From positions 124,001-188,000 of the forward strand of contig NZ_JXRU01000031.1 of the NCBI RefSeq assembly GCF_000967865.1: a stretch of DNA of 64,000 nt, in the 5' to 3' direction. The DNA is from Microbacterium sp. SA39. Lineage in GTDB: Bacteria; Actinomycetota; Actinomycetes; Actinomycetales; Microbacteriaceae. Position 1 is the stretch's first letter. Each line of letters begins with the position of its first letter. The position numbers and the translations under genes are program-made. The notes under the pieces are model-generated. The model was not told where the DNA came from. It saw nothing but the letters and a program-made list of their open reading frames with translations, and made no database searches. This document shows positions 8,694-16,715 of the stretch, piece by piece.

Positions 8694-9505
8694 TGTTCGG
8701 GTTCCGCCGGAGGAGGACGGCGGAATCATGGACGAGCGGCGGATCGACGCGTGTGGGGCGCGTCGATCTCGTCGGCGGTGGCCCGGGACCTGCGGATCTG
8801 ATGACCCTCCGTGCGCATCGCCTGCTCGCGGAGGCCGACGTGGTGGTCGCCGATCGGCTCGGACCCGCCGACGAGGTGCGCACGCAGCTCGCGCCCCACG
8901 TCATCGTCATCGATGTCGGCAAGCGCCCCGGCCACCACCCGGTTCCGCAGGCACAGATCAACGCGTTGCTCGTGGACCACGCGCGCGCAGGAAAGCGAGT
9001 GGTCCGTCTGAAGGGCGGCGACCCCTTCGTCCTCGGCCGGGGAGGCGAGGAGGTGCTCGCGTGCGAGGCGGCGGGGATCCCCGTGTCAGTGACTCCCGGA
9101 GTGAGCAGCGCGATCTCGGTTCCGCAGGCGGCCGGCATCCCGGTGACGCATCGAGGGGTGGCATCCGCTCTTCACGTGGTGAACGGTCAGGGGCCGTTCA
9201 CCGACAGCACGCTGGCATCGCTCGCCGACAGGTCGGTGACCACGGTGGTGCTGATGGGCGTCGCGGCGCTTCCGCGTCTGGTCGAGGCCGCGCTCCATCA
9301 CGGCATCCCCGCCGACCGCCCGGTCGCGATCGTCGAGAACGGGCATACGGCGCGGCAGCGGACCGTGCGGAGCACCCTCGGCGCCATCGTGGCTGACGCG
9401 AGCGACGCGGAGGTGACCAATCCCGCCGTGATCGTGATCGGCGACGTCGCCCGCGCCGGCCTCCTCCTGCCGACATCGCACCAGTTCGCGGAGAGCTCCG
9501 CGTGA
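8693..9505 (+). CDS. cobA: Uroporphyrinogen-III C-methyltransferase (siroheme synthesis)
   Basis: About 270 aa. Methylates uroporphyrinogen III at C2 and C7 with S-adenosylmethionine to give precorrin-2, the precursor of siroheme, the cofactor of NirB. Family motifs are clear: VGGGPGPADLMTLRA near the N-terminus, DRLGPADEV, the GGDPFVLGRGGEE loop and VTPGVSSAISVPQAAGIP. It is the single-domain form; no fused dehydrogenase/ferrochelatase is visible, so those steps must be encoded elsewhere. The ATG at 8693 overlaps the nirD stop (TGATG); an in-frame GTG at 8690 is an alternative start. GAGAGG upstream serves as ribosome binding site. Confidence 0.93.
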   Translation: MFGFRRRRTAESWTSGGSTRVGRVDLVGGGPGPADLMTLRAHRLLAEADVVVADRLGPADEVRTQLAPHVIVIDVGKRPGHHPVPQAQINALLVDHARAGKRVVRLKGGDPFVLGRGGEEVLACEAAGIPVSVTPGVSSAISVPQAAGIPVTHRGVASALHVVNGQGPFTDSTLASLADRSVTTVVLMGVAALPRLVEAALHHGIPADRPVAIVENGHTARQRTVRSTLGAIVADASDAEVTNPAVIVIGDVARAGLLLPTSHQFAESSA

Positions 9506-10629
9506 CGAACACACCCACGCTCGACTCCGCCCTCGCGGGCTGCACGATCATCGTCGCTGCCGACCGCCGCTCGGTCGATCTCGCCACCGCGCTCGAACGG
9601 CGAGGCGCGCAGGTGCATCGCGCACCGGCGTTGAGCATCGTCGCCAACGCCGACGACGTCGAGCTGATGCGCCGGACCGAACAGCTCATCGCCGCACCGC
9701 CGGACATCGTCGTCGTCACCACCGGCGTCGGATTCCGGGGATGGATGGACGCCGCGCACGAGCACGGTCTCGACGAGGGCATCGTGGCCGCTCTGCGCGG
9801 CGCGCACTTCGTCGCCCGCGGCCCCAAGGCCCATGGCGCGATCCAGCAGGCCGGCTTCGCCGCCGACTGGGTCGCGGAGTCGGAGACGTCGGCCGAGGTC
9901 GGGGAGTACCTGCTCGCTTCCGGGATCTCCGGGAAGCGGATCGTGGTGCAGCACCATGGCGCAGGCTCCGACGGGCTCGACGAGCTTCTGGCCGAGGCGG
10001 GCGCGGAGGTCGTGAGCGTGACCGTCTATCGCTGGGGTCCGCCCCCGGACCCCGAGGTCGTCCGCCGGTCCGCCCGGCAGGCGGGGGCAGGCGAAGCGGA
10101 CGCCGTGTTGTTCACCTCGGCCCCGGGCGCGGCATCCTGGCTCGCCGTCGCGGAGGAAGCCGGAGTGCTCGACGACATCCGTCGTCGTGCGGCGGCCGGA
10201 AGGCTGCTCCTCGCGGCCGTCGGGCCCATCACGGCCGGCCCGCTCGTGGCGGCCGGTCTGCCGACGACGATCGCCGACCGCGGACGCCTCGGCTCTCTCG
10301 CGCGCTGCGTGATCGCGCACTTCGGCGGAGGTCGCGCGCCGTCGGTGGAGACGGATGCCGGACGACTCGAGGTGCGCAGCGGCGGCGTGCTGCTCGATGC
10401 GCGCTTCCTGCCGTTGTCGCGCACTGCAGCGGGACTCATCGAGGCGCTCTTCATGGCCGGAGGACGCGTACTCTCGCGAGCAGAGATCGCCCGGGTGCTA
10501 CCGGGCGGGGACCGCAACGGTCACGCGGTCGAGGTCGCCGTGGCGCGGCTGCGGGAGTCGCTGTGCGGCGCGGAGCTCGTGCAGACCGTGGTCAAGCGCG
10601 GATACCGCCTCGCCGTTTTGGAGTACTGA
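9502..10629 (+). CDS. Uroporphyrinogen-III synthase fused to an OmpR-type winged-helix domain
   Basis: 375 aa. Residues 1-265 form a HemD-like uroporphyrinogen-III synthase (ADRRSVDLATALERRGAQV at the start, VTVYRW in the middle, FTSAPGA and AVGPITAGPLVAAGLPT later). Residues from about 285 form an OmpR/PhoB-type winged helix, with LLDARFLPLSRTAAGLIEAL, LSRAEIARVL, a recognition-helix region VEVAVARLRESL and the hairpin VVKRGYRLAV. Such fusions lie beside nirBD in other actinobacteria; Rv0260c of M. tuberculosis is a known example. It may combine precursor supply with DNA-binding control of the nitrite operon, which is inference. GTG start overlaps cobA by 4 nt (GTGA). Confidence 0.88.
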   Translation: MTNTPTLDSALAGCTIIVAADRRSVDLATALERRGAQVHRAPALSIVANADDVELMRRTEQLIAAPPDIVVVTTGVGFRGWMDAAHEHGLDEGIVAALRGAHFVARGPKAHGAIQQAGFAADWVAESETSAEVGEYLLASGISGKRIVVQHHGAGSDGLDELLAEAGAEVVSVTVYRWGPPPDPEVVRRSARQAGAGEADAVLFTSAPGAASWLAVAEEAGVLDDIRRRAAAGRLLLAAVGPITAGPLVAAGLPTTIADRGRLGSLARCVIAHFGGGRAPSVETDAGRLEVRSGGVLLDARFLPLSRTAAGLIEALFMAGGRVLSRAEIARVLPGGDRNGHAVEVAVARLRESLCGAELVQTVVKRGYRLAVLEY

Positions 10630-10641
10630 CGAAGCGGCGCG

Positions 10642-10947
10642 CTACTCCGCGGCGGGAGTGTCGGAGGGGATGGGCATCGGCGTCTCGGTCGGTGCCTCGG
10701 AAGGTGAGGTCGAGGGCTCGACGGTCGGCGTCGGCGTGGGCTCCGGTGCGGTGACCTGGGCGTGCACGACCTGACTGCCGATGGCGGCGAGCACGATCAG
10801 GGAGCCGACGACCGCTGCCACGACGTTGTCACGAGTTCGGCGGCGGATCTGCCCCTGGTGCCAGATCGTGCGCGCGGTGTGCAGGCGTGTGCGGCGTTCA
10901 GCCTGAACGCGCTCCTGCCTCGTGCTCCTCGAACCGCGTGCGGCCAT
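10642..10947 (-). CDS. Small membrane protein with Pro/Thr-rich tail (uncharacterised)
   Basis: 101 aa. The N-terminal 40 residues are strongly basic (about a third Arg), followed by one hydrophobic segment (residues about 42-62, NVVAAVVGSLIVLAAIGSQV) and a tail of Thr/Pro/Ser repeats (PEPTPTPTVEPSTSPSEAPT). This suggests a single-pass membrane protein with a disordered, probably outward-facing tail. The ATG at 10947 was chosen because GGGAG lies 8 nt upstream; an ATG at 10962 has no usable spacing. It is convergent with the hemD-like gene (12 bp between stops) and divergent from rarA. I do not recognise a function. Confidence 0.7.
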   Translation of the reverse strand: MAARGSRSTRQERVQAERRTRLHTARTIWHQGQIRRRTRDNVVAAVVGSLIVLAAIGSQVVHAQVTAPEPTPTPTVEPSTSPSEAPTETPMPIPSDTPAAE

Positions 10948-11048
10948 GCCTCGATCTCCCATCCCTGCCACTGTGCGCGACGTCGCCTCAGAGCCTACCG
11001 TCGGCGGACCGCGGCGTTGAGCGGGGACTGAGTGTCGGGACCCGCCAG

Positions 11049-11054
11049 TAGCCT
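11049..11054 (+). promoter_or_regulatory. Leaderless promoter -10 of rarA (TAGCCT)
   Basis: TAGCCT ends 6 nt before the ATG at 11061, so transcription should begin at or next to the start codon. No ribosome binding site is present. Confidence 0.55.
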
Positions 11055-11060
11055 GGAACG

Positions 11061-12434
11061 ATGACGTCTCCTGCCGCGCTGCTCTCCGGGCAGACGCCCC
11101 TCGCCGTGCGCATGCGCCCCATCTCGCTCGACGAGGTCGCGGGACAACGGCATCTGCTTCGCGCGGGATCACCCATCGTCGCGCTGGCCGACCCGGATGC
11201 GACGTCGCCCGGCGGGGTCTCGATGATCCTGTGGGGGCCGCCCGGCACCGGGAAGACCACACTGGCGCAGGCCATCGCGCGCTCCTCCGGACGCCGGTTC
11301 GTCGAGCTCTCCGCGGTCACCGCAGGGGTGAAAGACGTACGCGAGGTGATGCAGGAGGCGATCACCCAGCGAGACCTCTACGGGCAGACGACGATCCTCT
11401 TCCTCGATGAGATCCACCGGTTCACCAAGGCGCAGCAGGATGCGCTGCTCCCGGGTGTCGAGAACGGCTGGGTGATCCTGATCGCCGCGACGACCGAGAA
11501 CCCTTCCTTCTCGGTGATCTCCCCGCTGCTGTCGCGGTCTCTGCTGCTCACTCTGCAGCTGCTCACCGACGATGACATCGGCGTGCTGATCGACCGGGCG
11601 GTGACGGATGCCCGCGGTCTCAACAGTTCCGTCGTGCTGAGCGACGAGGCGCGCGTCGCGCTCATCCGACTCTCCTCCGGAGACGCGCGCCGAGCGCTCA
11701 CCGCCCTCGAGGCGGCGGCCGCCGTCGCCGTCTCGCACTCCACCGAGGCGAAAGCCGGCGGGAAGAAGAAGAATAAGGATGCCGGCGAGGCCGCCGTGCC
11801 GACCGTCTCCGCCGACGACGTCTCTCAGGCCGTCGACAAGGCGCTGCTGCGCTACGACCGTCAGGGCGACGAGCACTACGACGTCATCAGCGCGTTCATC
11901 AAGTCGATCAGGGGGTCCGACCCCGACGCGGCACTGCACTACCTCGCGCGCATGATCGAAGCGGGGGAGGACCCCCGCTTCATCGCCCGCCGGCTGGTGA
12001 TCTCGGCATCCGAGGATGTCGGGCTCGCCGACCCGCAGGGTCTCGTGATCGCGGTCGCCGCCGCCGACGCCGTGGCCTTCATCGGGATGCCGGAGGGGCG
12101 GATCCCGCTCGCCGAGGCCACGGTGTACCTCGCCACGACCGCGAAGTCCAACGCCGCCTACGTCGGTATCGATGCCGCGATCGCCGACATCCGCAAGGGC
12201 GGCTTCGGGCGTGTGCCCCTGCACCTGCGCGACGCGCATTACCCGGGCGCCAAGCGGCTCGGGCACGGCAAGGGCTACGTCTACTCGCACGACAGCGAGT
12301 ACGGCATCGTGCCGCAGCAGTATCTGCCGGACGAGCTCGACGGTCGGCGTTACTACGAACCGAAGTCGCTCGGGGCGGAGCGTGACGTGGCCGCGCGGCT
12401 CGAGCGGATCCGCCGCATCCTGGGTGATCGTTGA
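11061..12434 (+). CDS. rarA: Replication-associated recombination protein A (MgsA/WHIP-family AAA+ ATPase)
   Basis: 457 aa, typical length. A AAA+ ATPase related to clamp loaders that acts at stalled replication forks. Walker A is GPPGTGKTT (near residue 60) and Walker B is LFLDEIHRF (near 113); sensor and arginine-finger region TTENPSFSVISPLLSR follows. The C-terminal tetramerisation part contains DPRFIARRLVISASEDVGLADP and the MGSA-like KGGFGRVPLHLRDAHYPGAK. A lysine-rich loop (GGKKKNKDAG, near 235) interrupts the lid region. The gene lies before rpsD-alaS as in many actinobacteria. The start at 11061 is supported by the -10 box 6 nt upstream. Confidence 0.94.
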   Translation: MTSPAALLSGQTPLAVRMRPISLDEVAGQRHLLRAGSPIVALADPDATSPGGVSMILWGPPGTGKTTLAQAIARSSGRRFVELSAVTAGVKDVREVMQEAITQRDLYGQTTILFLDEIHRFTKAQQDALLPGVENGWVILIAATTENPSFSVISPLLSRSLLLTLQLLTDDDIGVLIDRAVTDARGLNSSVVLSDEARVALIRLSSGDARRALTALEAAAAVAVSHSTEAKAGGKKKNKDAGEAAVPTVSADDVSQAVDKALLRYDRQGDEHYDVISAFIKSIRGSDPDAALHYLARMIEAGEDPRFIARRLVISASEDVGLADPQGLVIAVAAADAVAFIGMPEGRIPLAEATVYLATTAKSNAAYVGIDAAIADIRKGGFGRVPLHLRDAHYPGAKRLGHGKGYVYSHDSEYGIVPQQYLPDELDGRRYYEPKSLGAERDVAARLERIRRILGDR

Positions 12435-12457
12435 CGCATCCGGCGATCTGTTAGACT
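12431..12457 (+). promoter_or_regulatory. Candidate rpsD promoter (TTGACG ... TAGACT)
   Basis: TTGACG (12431-12436) and TAGACT (12452-12457) are separated by 15 bp, shorter than the usual 17. The -35 overlaps the rarA stop. The resulting leader would be about 135 nt, long enough for regulation, and contains a small hairpin (CTCG-AAAC-CGAG, followed by TTTT, near 12465-12481). Confidence 0.45.
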
Positions 12458-12601
12458 TGAGCGGCTCGAAACCGAGTTTTCGGGCATCTCCTCGTTCACA
12501 CCCCACCTTCACGGCGCCCCGGCGTGCGCCCTCAGGCAGAACGCGGACGATACGTCCGTGAGTCGTGAAAGACGCGACCACGTCATCGGAAGGAAAACTT
12601 C

Positions 12602-13231
12602 GTGACCACGAAGTCCCAGGACCGCCGCAAGGTCCGGCTCAGCCGTGCCCTCGGCATCCCGCTCACCCCGAAGGCCGCCCGCTACCTCGAGAAGCGTCCC
12701 TACGCTCCGGGTGAGCACGGCCGCACGAAGCGCAAGGCAGACAGCGACTACGCCGTCCGTCTGCGTGAGAAGCAGCGTCTGCGCGAGCAGTACGGCATCC
12801 GCGAGAAGCAGATGCGCAACACGTTCAACGAGGCACGTCGTCAGGACGGCCTGACCGGTGAGAACCTGGTCGAGCTCCTCGAGATGCGTCTCGACGCGCT
12901 CGTCGTGCGTTCGGGCTTCGCCCGCACCACCGCACAGGCTCGCCAGCTCGTCGTGCACCGTCACATCCTCGTCGACGGCCAGCTCGTCGACCGCCCGTCG
13001 TTCCGCGTGAAGCCGGGCCAGCTCATCCACGTCAAGCCCAAGAGCGAGGGCACCGAGCCCTTCCAGGTGGCAGCAGCCGGCGGTCACGCCGAGGTGCTTC
13101 CCCCGGTTCCGGGCTACCTCGAGGTCGAGCTCGACAAGCTCCAGGCGCGTCTGCTCCGTCGTCCGAAGCGCGCCGAGGTCCCCGTGACCTGTGAAGTGCA
13201 GCTCGTCGTCGAGTACTACGCAGCTCGCTGA
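12602..13231 (+). CDS. rpsD: 30S ribosomal protein S4 (zinc-free type)
   Basis: 209 aa. Primary binder of 16S rRNA in small-subunit assembly. The N-terminal S4 domain is followed by the S4 RNA-binding fold (LLEMRLDALVVRSGFARTT, about residues 91-109, and VVHRHILVDGQLVDRPSFRV). The first 40 residues lack the four zinc-binding cysteines found in the zinc form of S4, so this is the C-minus form. The start is GTG at 12602 with GGAAGG 7 nt upstream. The gene stands alone with its own promoter and a strong terminator instead of lying in the alpha operon, the arrangement also seen near alaS in Streptomyces. Confidence 0.97.
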   Translation: MTTKSQDRRKVRLSRALGIPLTPKAARYLEKRPYAPGEHGRTKRKADSDYAVRLREKQRLREQYGIREKQMRNTFNEARRQDGLTGENLVELLEMRLDALVVRSGFARTTAQARQLVVHRHILVDGQLVDRPSFRVKPGQLIHVKPKSEGTEPFQVAAAGGHAEVLPPVPGYLEVELDKLQARLLRRPKRAEVPVTCEVQLVVEYYAAR

Positions 13232-13251
13232 TCCAGCGTTCCAGCGAATCG

Positions 13252-13283
13252 CAGAAGGCGTCGGGGTGACCCGACGCCTTCTG
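13252..13283 (+). terminator. Rho-independent type terminator after rpsD
   Basis: A perfect 14-bp stem (CAGAAGGCGTCGGG, 13252-13265, with its complement at 13270-13283) closes a 4-nt loop, 20 nt after the rpsD stop. The following TCGTTT is only weakly T-rich, as usual in high-GC genomes. Confidence 0.85.
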
Positions 13284-13294
13284 TCGTTTCGGCC

Positions 13295-13300
13295 TACGAT
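13295..13300 (+). promoter_or_regulatory. Candidate -10 (TACGAT) for the 62-aa gene and alaS
   Basis: TACGAT lies 41 nt before the ATG at 13342, just after the rpsD terminator, so it would restart transcription into the following genes. No -35 is recognised. Confidence 0.4.
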
Positions 13301-13341
13301 GGAGAGACCGCGCCTTCGCGGACAAGGTCAAGGATGGTGAC

Positions 13342-13530
13342 ATGAAGAACATGCGGTGGTTCCTGATCGGCCTGATCGGCGGCTTCGTCGTGGCTCATTT
13401 CATGGACAAGGACCCGCGTGGTCACGACATCCTCGCCGAGGTGGACGCCCGGATCAACGGGTTCACCGCAGCCCTCGGCGACGCCTACCGCGAGCAGGAG
13501 GCACGGCTCACGGAGCCGGGCGACAACTGA
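13342..13530 (+). CDS. Small membrane-anchored protein (uncharacterised)
   Basis: 62 aa. One N-terminal hydrophobic helix (residues about 5-19, MRWFLIGLIGGFVVAHFM) is followed by a soluble acidic helix (HDILAEVDARINGFTAALGDA). AAGGATGG upstream can act as ribosome binding site. Small membrane proteins occupy the rpsD-alaS interval in other actinobacteria, but I cannot assign this one to a named family with certainty. It probably shares a transcript with alaS, whose start lies 52 nt downstream. Confidence 0.7.
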   Translation: MKNMRWFLIGLIGGFVVAHFMDKDPRGHDILAEVDARINGFTAALGDAYREQEARLTEPGDN

Positions 13531-13582
13531 ACCAACGCCGCGCCCCGGTGCGGCATCCTCACGCAAGGACACCCGGCACTCT

Positions 13583-16243
13583 ATGAAAACTGCGGAGATC
13601 GCGCAGCGTTACCTCGACTTCTTCGAGAAGAACGACCATGTCATCGTCCCGTCGGCCTCTCTGGTCAGCGACGATCCCACCCTTCTGTTCACGGTCGCCG
13701 GCATGGTTCCGATGATCCCGTACCTCACGGGCGTCGTCCCCGCTCCGCATCCTCGTCTCGCGGACCTGCAGAAGTGCATCCGCACGAACGACATCGAGGA
13801 AGTCGGCCGGACGGCACGCCACGGCACGTTCTTCCAGATGCTCGGCAACTGGTCCTTCGGTGACTACTTCAAAGAGGGAGCCATCCGCTACGCGTGGGAG
13901 CTGCTGACCAGCTCGGAGAGCGACGGCGGTCTGGGCTTCGACGAGAGAGACCTCTGGGTCACCGTCTACGAGACGGACGACGAGGCCGAAGCCATCTGGC
14001 GCGACATCATCGGGCTGAAGCCCGAGCGCATCCAGCGCCTGGGACGTGCGGACAACTACTGGAACACCGGCCAGCCGGGTCCGGGCGGCCCGGATTCTGA
14101 GATCTTCTTCGACCGCGGCCCGGCCTACGGCAAGGATGGCGGCCCCGCCGCCGACGACTCGCGGTTCCTGGAGATCTGGAACCTCGTGTTCATGCAGGAC
14201 TTCATCGAGAACATCCGAGGCAAGACCGAGTTCGACATCGTCGGAGAGCTGCCGCAGAAGAACATCGACACGGGCATGGGGCTCGAGCGCGTCGCGTTCC
14301 TCAAGCAGGGCGTCGACAACATGTACGAGAGCGATCAGGTGCGCCCGGTCCTCGACCGCGCCGTCGAGCTCTCCGGTCGCCGCTACGGCGCCTCGCATGA
14401 GGACGACGTGCGCTTCCGTGTCATCGCGGATCACGTGCGCTCCTCGCTCATGCTGCTCTCCGACGGCGTGCGTCCCTCGAACGAGGGGCGAGGCTACATC
14501 CTGCGCCGCCTGATGCGCCGCACGGTGCGCTCCATGCGCCTCCTCGGCGTGGATGAGCCCGTGTTCGCCGAGCTCTTCGCCACGTCGCGCGACGCGATGA
14601 AGTCCGCCTACCCGGTGCTCGAGAAGGACTGGTCGACGCTGTCGGCCTCGGCGATGGCGGAGGAGGAGACCTTCCGTCGCACGCTCGCGTCCGGTTCCAC
14701 CATCCTCGATCTGGCTCTCGACCAGACGAAGCAGGGCGGAGGGATGACGCTCAGCGGCCCGGAGGCCTTCCTCCTGCACGACACCTATGGCTTCCCGATC
14801 GACCTGACGCTCGAGGTGGCGGAAGAGGCCGGCCTCGACGTCGACCGCGCGGCCTTCGACTCGCTCATGCAGGAGCAGCGCCAGCGAGCCAAGGCCGACG
14901 CGCGCAACCGCAAGCGTCAGCTCGCCGATGTCTCCGTCTATCGCGACCTGCGCTCGCTCGGGGAAACCGGCTTCGACGGCTACACGGCCCTCGAAGTCGA
15001 GTCCCGCGTCCTCGGCATCCTCGTCGATGGCGCCGTCGTGCGCAGCGCATCCGAGGGACAGATCGCCGAGGTCGTCCTCGCCGAGACCACTCTCTACGCG
15101 GAGTCGGGCGGTCAGGTCGCCGACAAGGGGACGATCGTCGGCCCGGGCTTCGAGCTCGAGGTGCTCGATGTGCAGCGCCCCGTACCGGGACTGATCAGTC
15201 ACACCGTCGAGGTCACGCGCGGCACGGTCGCTGTGGACGATGCGGCGACCACCGTCGTGGACGCCGCGAACCGCCGAGCGGCCCGTCAGGCGCACTCTGC
15301 CACGCACCTCGTGCACGCGGCACTCCGCGACACCCTCGGCCCGACGGCCACGCAGGCCGGTTCCCTCAACCGCGCCGGCTACATGCGCTTCGACTTCTCC
15401 TGGTCGCAGGCACTCTCCGGCGAGACGCGTTCCGAGATCGAGGAGATCGCGAACCGTGCCGTGCAGGACGCCCTCGAAGTGACCACGCGCATCGTTTCGC
15501 TCGACGAGGCGAAGGAAGCCGGGGCCATGGCGCTCTTCGGCGAGAAGTACGGCGACGTCGTGCGAATGGTCGACATCGGGGGCCCCTGGTCTCGCGAGCT
15601 GTGCGCCGGAACCCACGTCGGCACGAGCGCCGAGATCGGGCTGGTCAGCGTCGTCGGAGAGTCGTCGGTCGGAGCATCCAACCGGCGGATCGAGGCGCTC
15701 GTCGGCGCGGATGCGTTCCGCGAGCTCGCGGCGGAGCGTGCGCTCGTCTCGCAGCTCACTGCGTCGTTGAAGACCCCACGGGAGCAGCTGCCCGAGCGGA
15801 TCGCCGATCTCGCGGCGAGCCTCAAGGCCGCGGAGAAGCGCATCGCGCAGTTCGAGGCCAAAGAGCGTGCCGGTCAGGTTCCGGCTGTCGCGGATGCCGC
15901 GCAACGTGTCGGAGCCTTCCACCTCGCCGCGCAGTCACTGGGCGACGTGGCATCCGCCGACGATGTGCGCGAACTCGTGATCGGCGTGCGCGACCGTCTC
16001 GGGTCCGAGGCATCGGTCGTCGCACTCGGCGCCATCGTCAACGGTCGGCCCGTCGTGGTGGTCGCGACCAACGACGCCGCCCGCAGGGCGGGCGCGAAGG
16101 CCGGCGTGCTCGCCAAGCGCGCCGCGGGCGTGCTCGGCGGCGGTGGCGGCGGACGTGATGACGTGGCCCAGGGCGGCGGCACGAACTCCTCGGCGCTGCC
16201 TGCGGCGCTGGAGTCCATCGCCCAGGAGCTGCGCGCAGCGTGA
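13583..16243 (+). CDS. alaS: Alanine--tRNA ligase
   Basis: 886 aa, full length. Charges tRNA-Ala. The start was set at ATG 13583 because the conserved family N-terminus (MKTAEIAQRYLDFFEKNDH) begins there; longer in-frame extensions upstream run through the preceding gene. Class II catalytic core in residues 1-about 240 (SLVSDDPTLLFTVAGMVPM, RTARHGTFFQMLGNWSFGDY, motif 3 region GMGLERVAFLKQG). The editing domain carries the zinc ligands HSATHLVHAAL near 571 and CAGTHVGTSAEIG near 673. The C-Ala domain ends with the glycine-rich GGGGGGRDDVAQGGG. ruvX follows with a 4-nt overlap. Confidence 0.97.
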   Translation: MKTAEIAQRYLDFFEKNDHVIVPSASLVSDDPTLLFTVAGMVPMIPYLTGVVPAPHPRLADLQKCIRTNDIEEVGRTARHGTFFQMLGNWSFGDYFKEGAIRYAWELLTSSESDGGLGFDERDLWVTVYETDDEAEAIWRDIIGLKPERIQRLGRADNYWNTGQPGPGGPDSEIFFDRGPAYGKDGGPAADDSRFLEIWNLVFMQDFIENIRGKTEFDIVGELPQKNIDTGMGLERVAFLKQGVDNMYESDQVRPVLDRAVELSGRRYGASHEDDVRFRVIADHVRSSLMLLSDGVRPSNEGRGYILRRLMRRTVRSMRLLGVDEPVFAELFATSRDAMKSAYPVLEKDWSTLSASAMAEEETFRRTLASGSTILDLALDQTKQGGGMTLSGPEAFLLHDTYGFPIDLTLEVAEEAGLDVDRAAFDSLMQEQRQRAKADARNRKRQLADVSVYRDLRSLGETGFDGYTALEVESRVLGILVDGAVVRSASEGQIAEVVLAETTLYAESGGQVADKGTIVGPGFELEVLDVQRPVPGLISHTVEVTRGTVAVDDAATTVVDAANRRAARQAHSATHLVHAALRDTLGPTATQAGSLNRAGYMRFDFSWSQALSGETRSEIEEIANRAVQDALEVTTRIVSLDEAKEAGAMALFGEKYGDVVRMVDIGGPWSRELCAGTHVGTSAEIGLVSVVGESSVGASNRRIEALVGADAFRELAAERALVSQLTASLKTPREQLPERIADLAASLKAAEKRIAQFEAKERAGQVPAVADAAQRVGAFHLAAQSLGDVASADDVRELVIGVRDRLGSEASVVALGAIVNGRPVVVVATNDAARRAGAKAGVLAKRAAGVLGGGGGGRDDVAQGGGTNSSALPAALESIAQELRAA

Positions 16244-16713
16244 GCGGGTTCCGCCGCGGGGTGCGCCTCGGCATCGACGTCGGTCGAGCCCGTGTCGGAG
16301 TGGCGCGATGCGACCCGGACGGGATGCTGGCGGTTCCCGTGGAGACGGTTCCGCGCGGAGAATCGTCGATCGACCGCATCCTGGAGATCGCGGGAGACCT
16401 CGACCTCCTCGAGTTCGTCGTCGGGCTTCCGGTGAACATGCGTGGAGACGACACCGCGTCGACGACGGACGCGCGCGAGTTCGCGGCGACTCTGCAGCAG
16501 CGCAGCGGCGTGCCCGTACGGCTGGTGGACGAGCGTCTCAGCACCGTCAGCGCCCACGCGGCACTGCGTTCCTCCGGGCGCTCACAGAAGAAGTCTCGTA
16601 GCATTGTGGATCAGGTCGCCGCCGTTGTGCTTCTGCAGCAGGCGATCGACACGGAGAAGAGCACCGGAAACCCGGCCGGTGCCATCATCCCGGTTGACGA
16701 GGAGCCCGCCTGA
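16240..16713 (+). CDS. ruvX: Putative pre-16S rRNA nuclease / RuvX (YqgF family)
   Basis: 157 aa. RNase H-like fold; the E. coli homolog is needed for 16S rRNA 5'-end processing, and the family is also named a Holliday junction resolvase-like protein. Motifs: LGIDVGRARVGVA at 11-23 with the first catalytic Asp, VVGLPVNMRGDD near 60, and VRLVDERLSTVSAH near 89 with the DER/LST signature. GTG start overlaps the alaS stop (GTGA). It sits between alaS and mltG, the standard actinobacterial arrangement, and is probably co-transcribed with them. Confidence 0.92.
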   Translation: MSGFRRGVRLGIDVGRARVGVARCDPDGMLAVPVETVPRGESSIDRILEIAGDLDLLEFVVGLPVNMRGDDTASTTDAREFAATLQQRSGVPVRLVDERLSTVSAHAALRSSGRSQKKSRSIVDQVAAVVLLQQAIDTEKSTGNPAGAIIPVDEEPA

Positions 16714-16715
16714 AC

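Noticed and set aside
13418..13582. An N-terminal extension of AlaRS by 55 residues
   Set aside because: The extension overlaps the 62-aa gene in another frame and has no family similarity; the conserved AlaRS N-terminus starts at ATG 13583.
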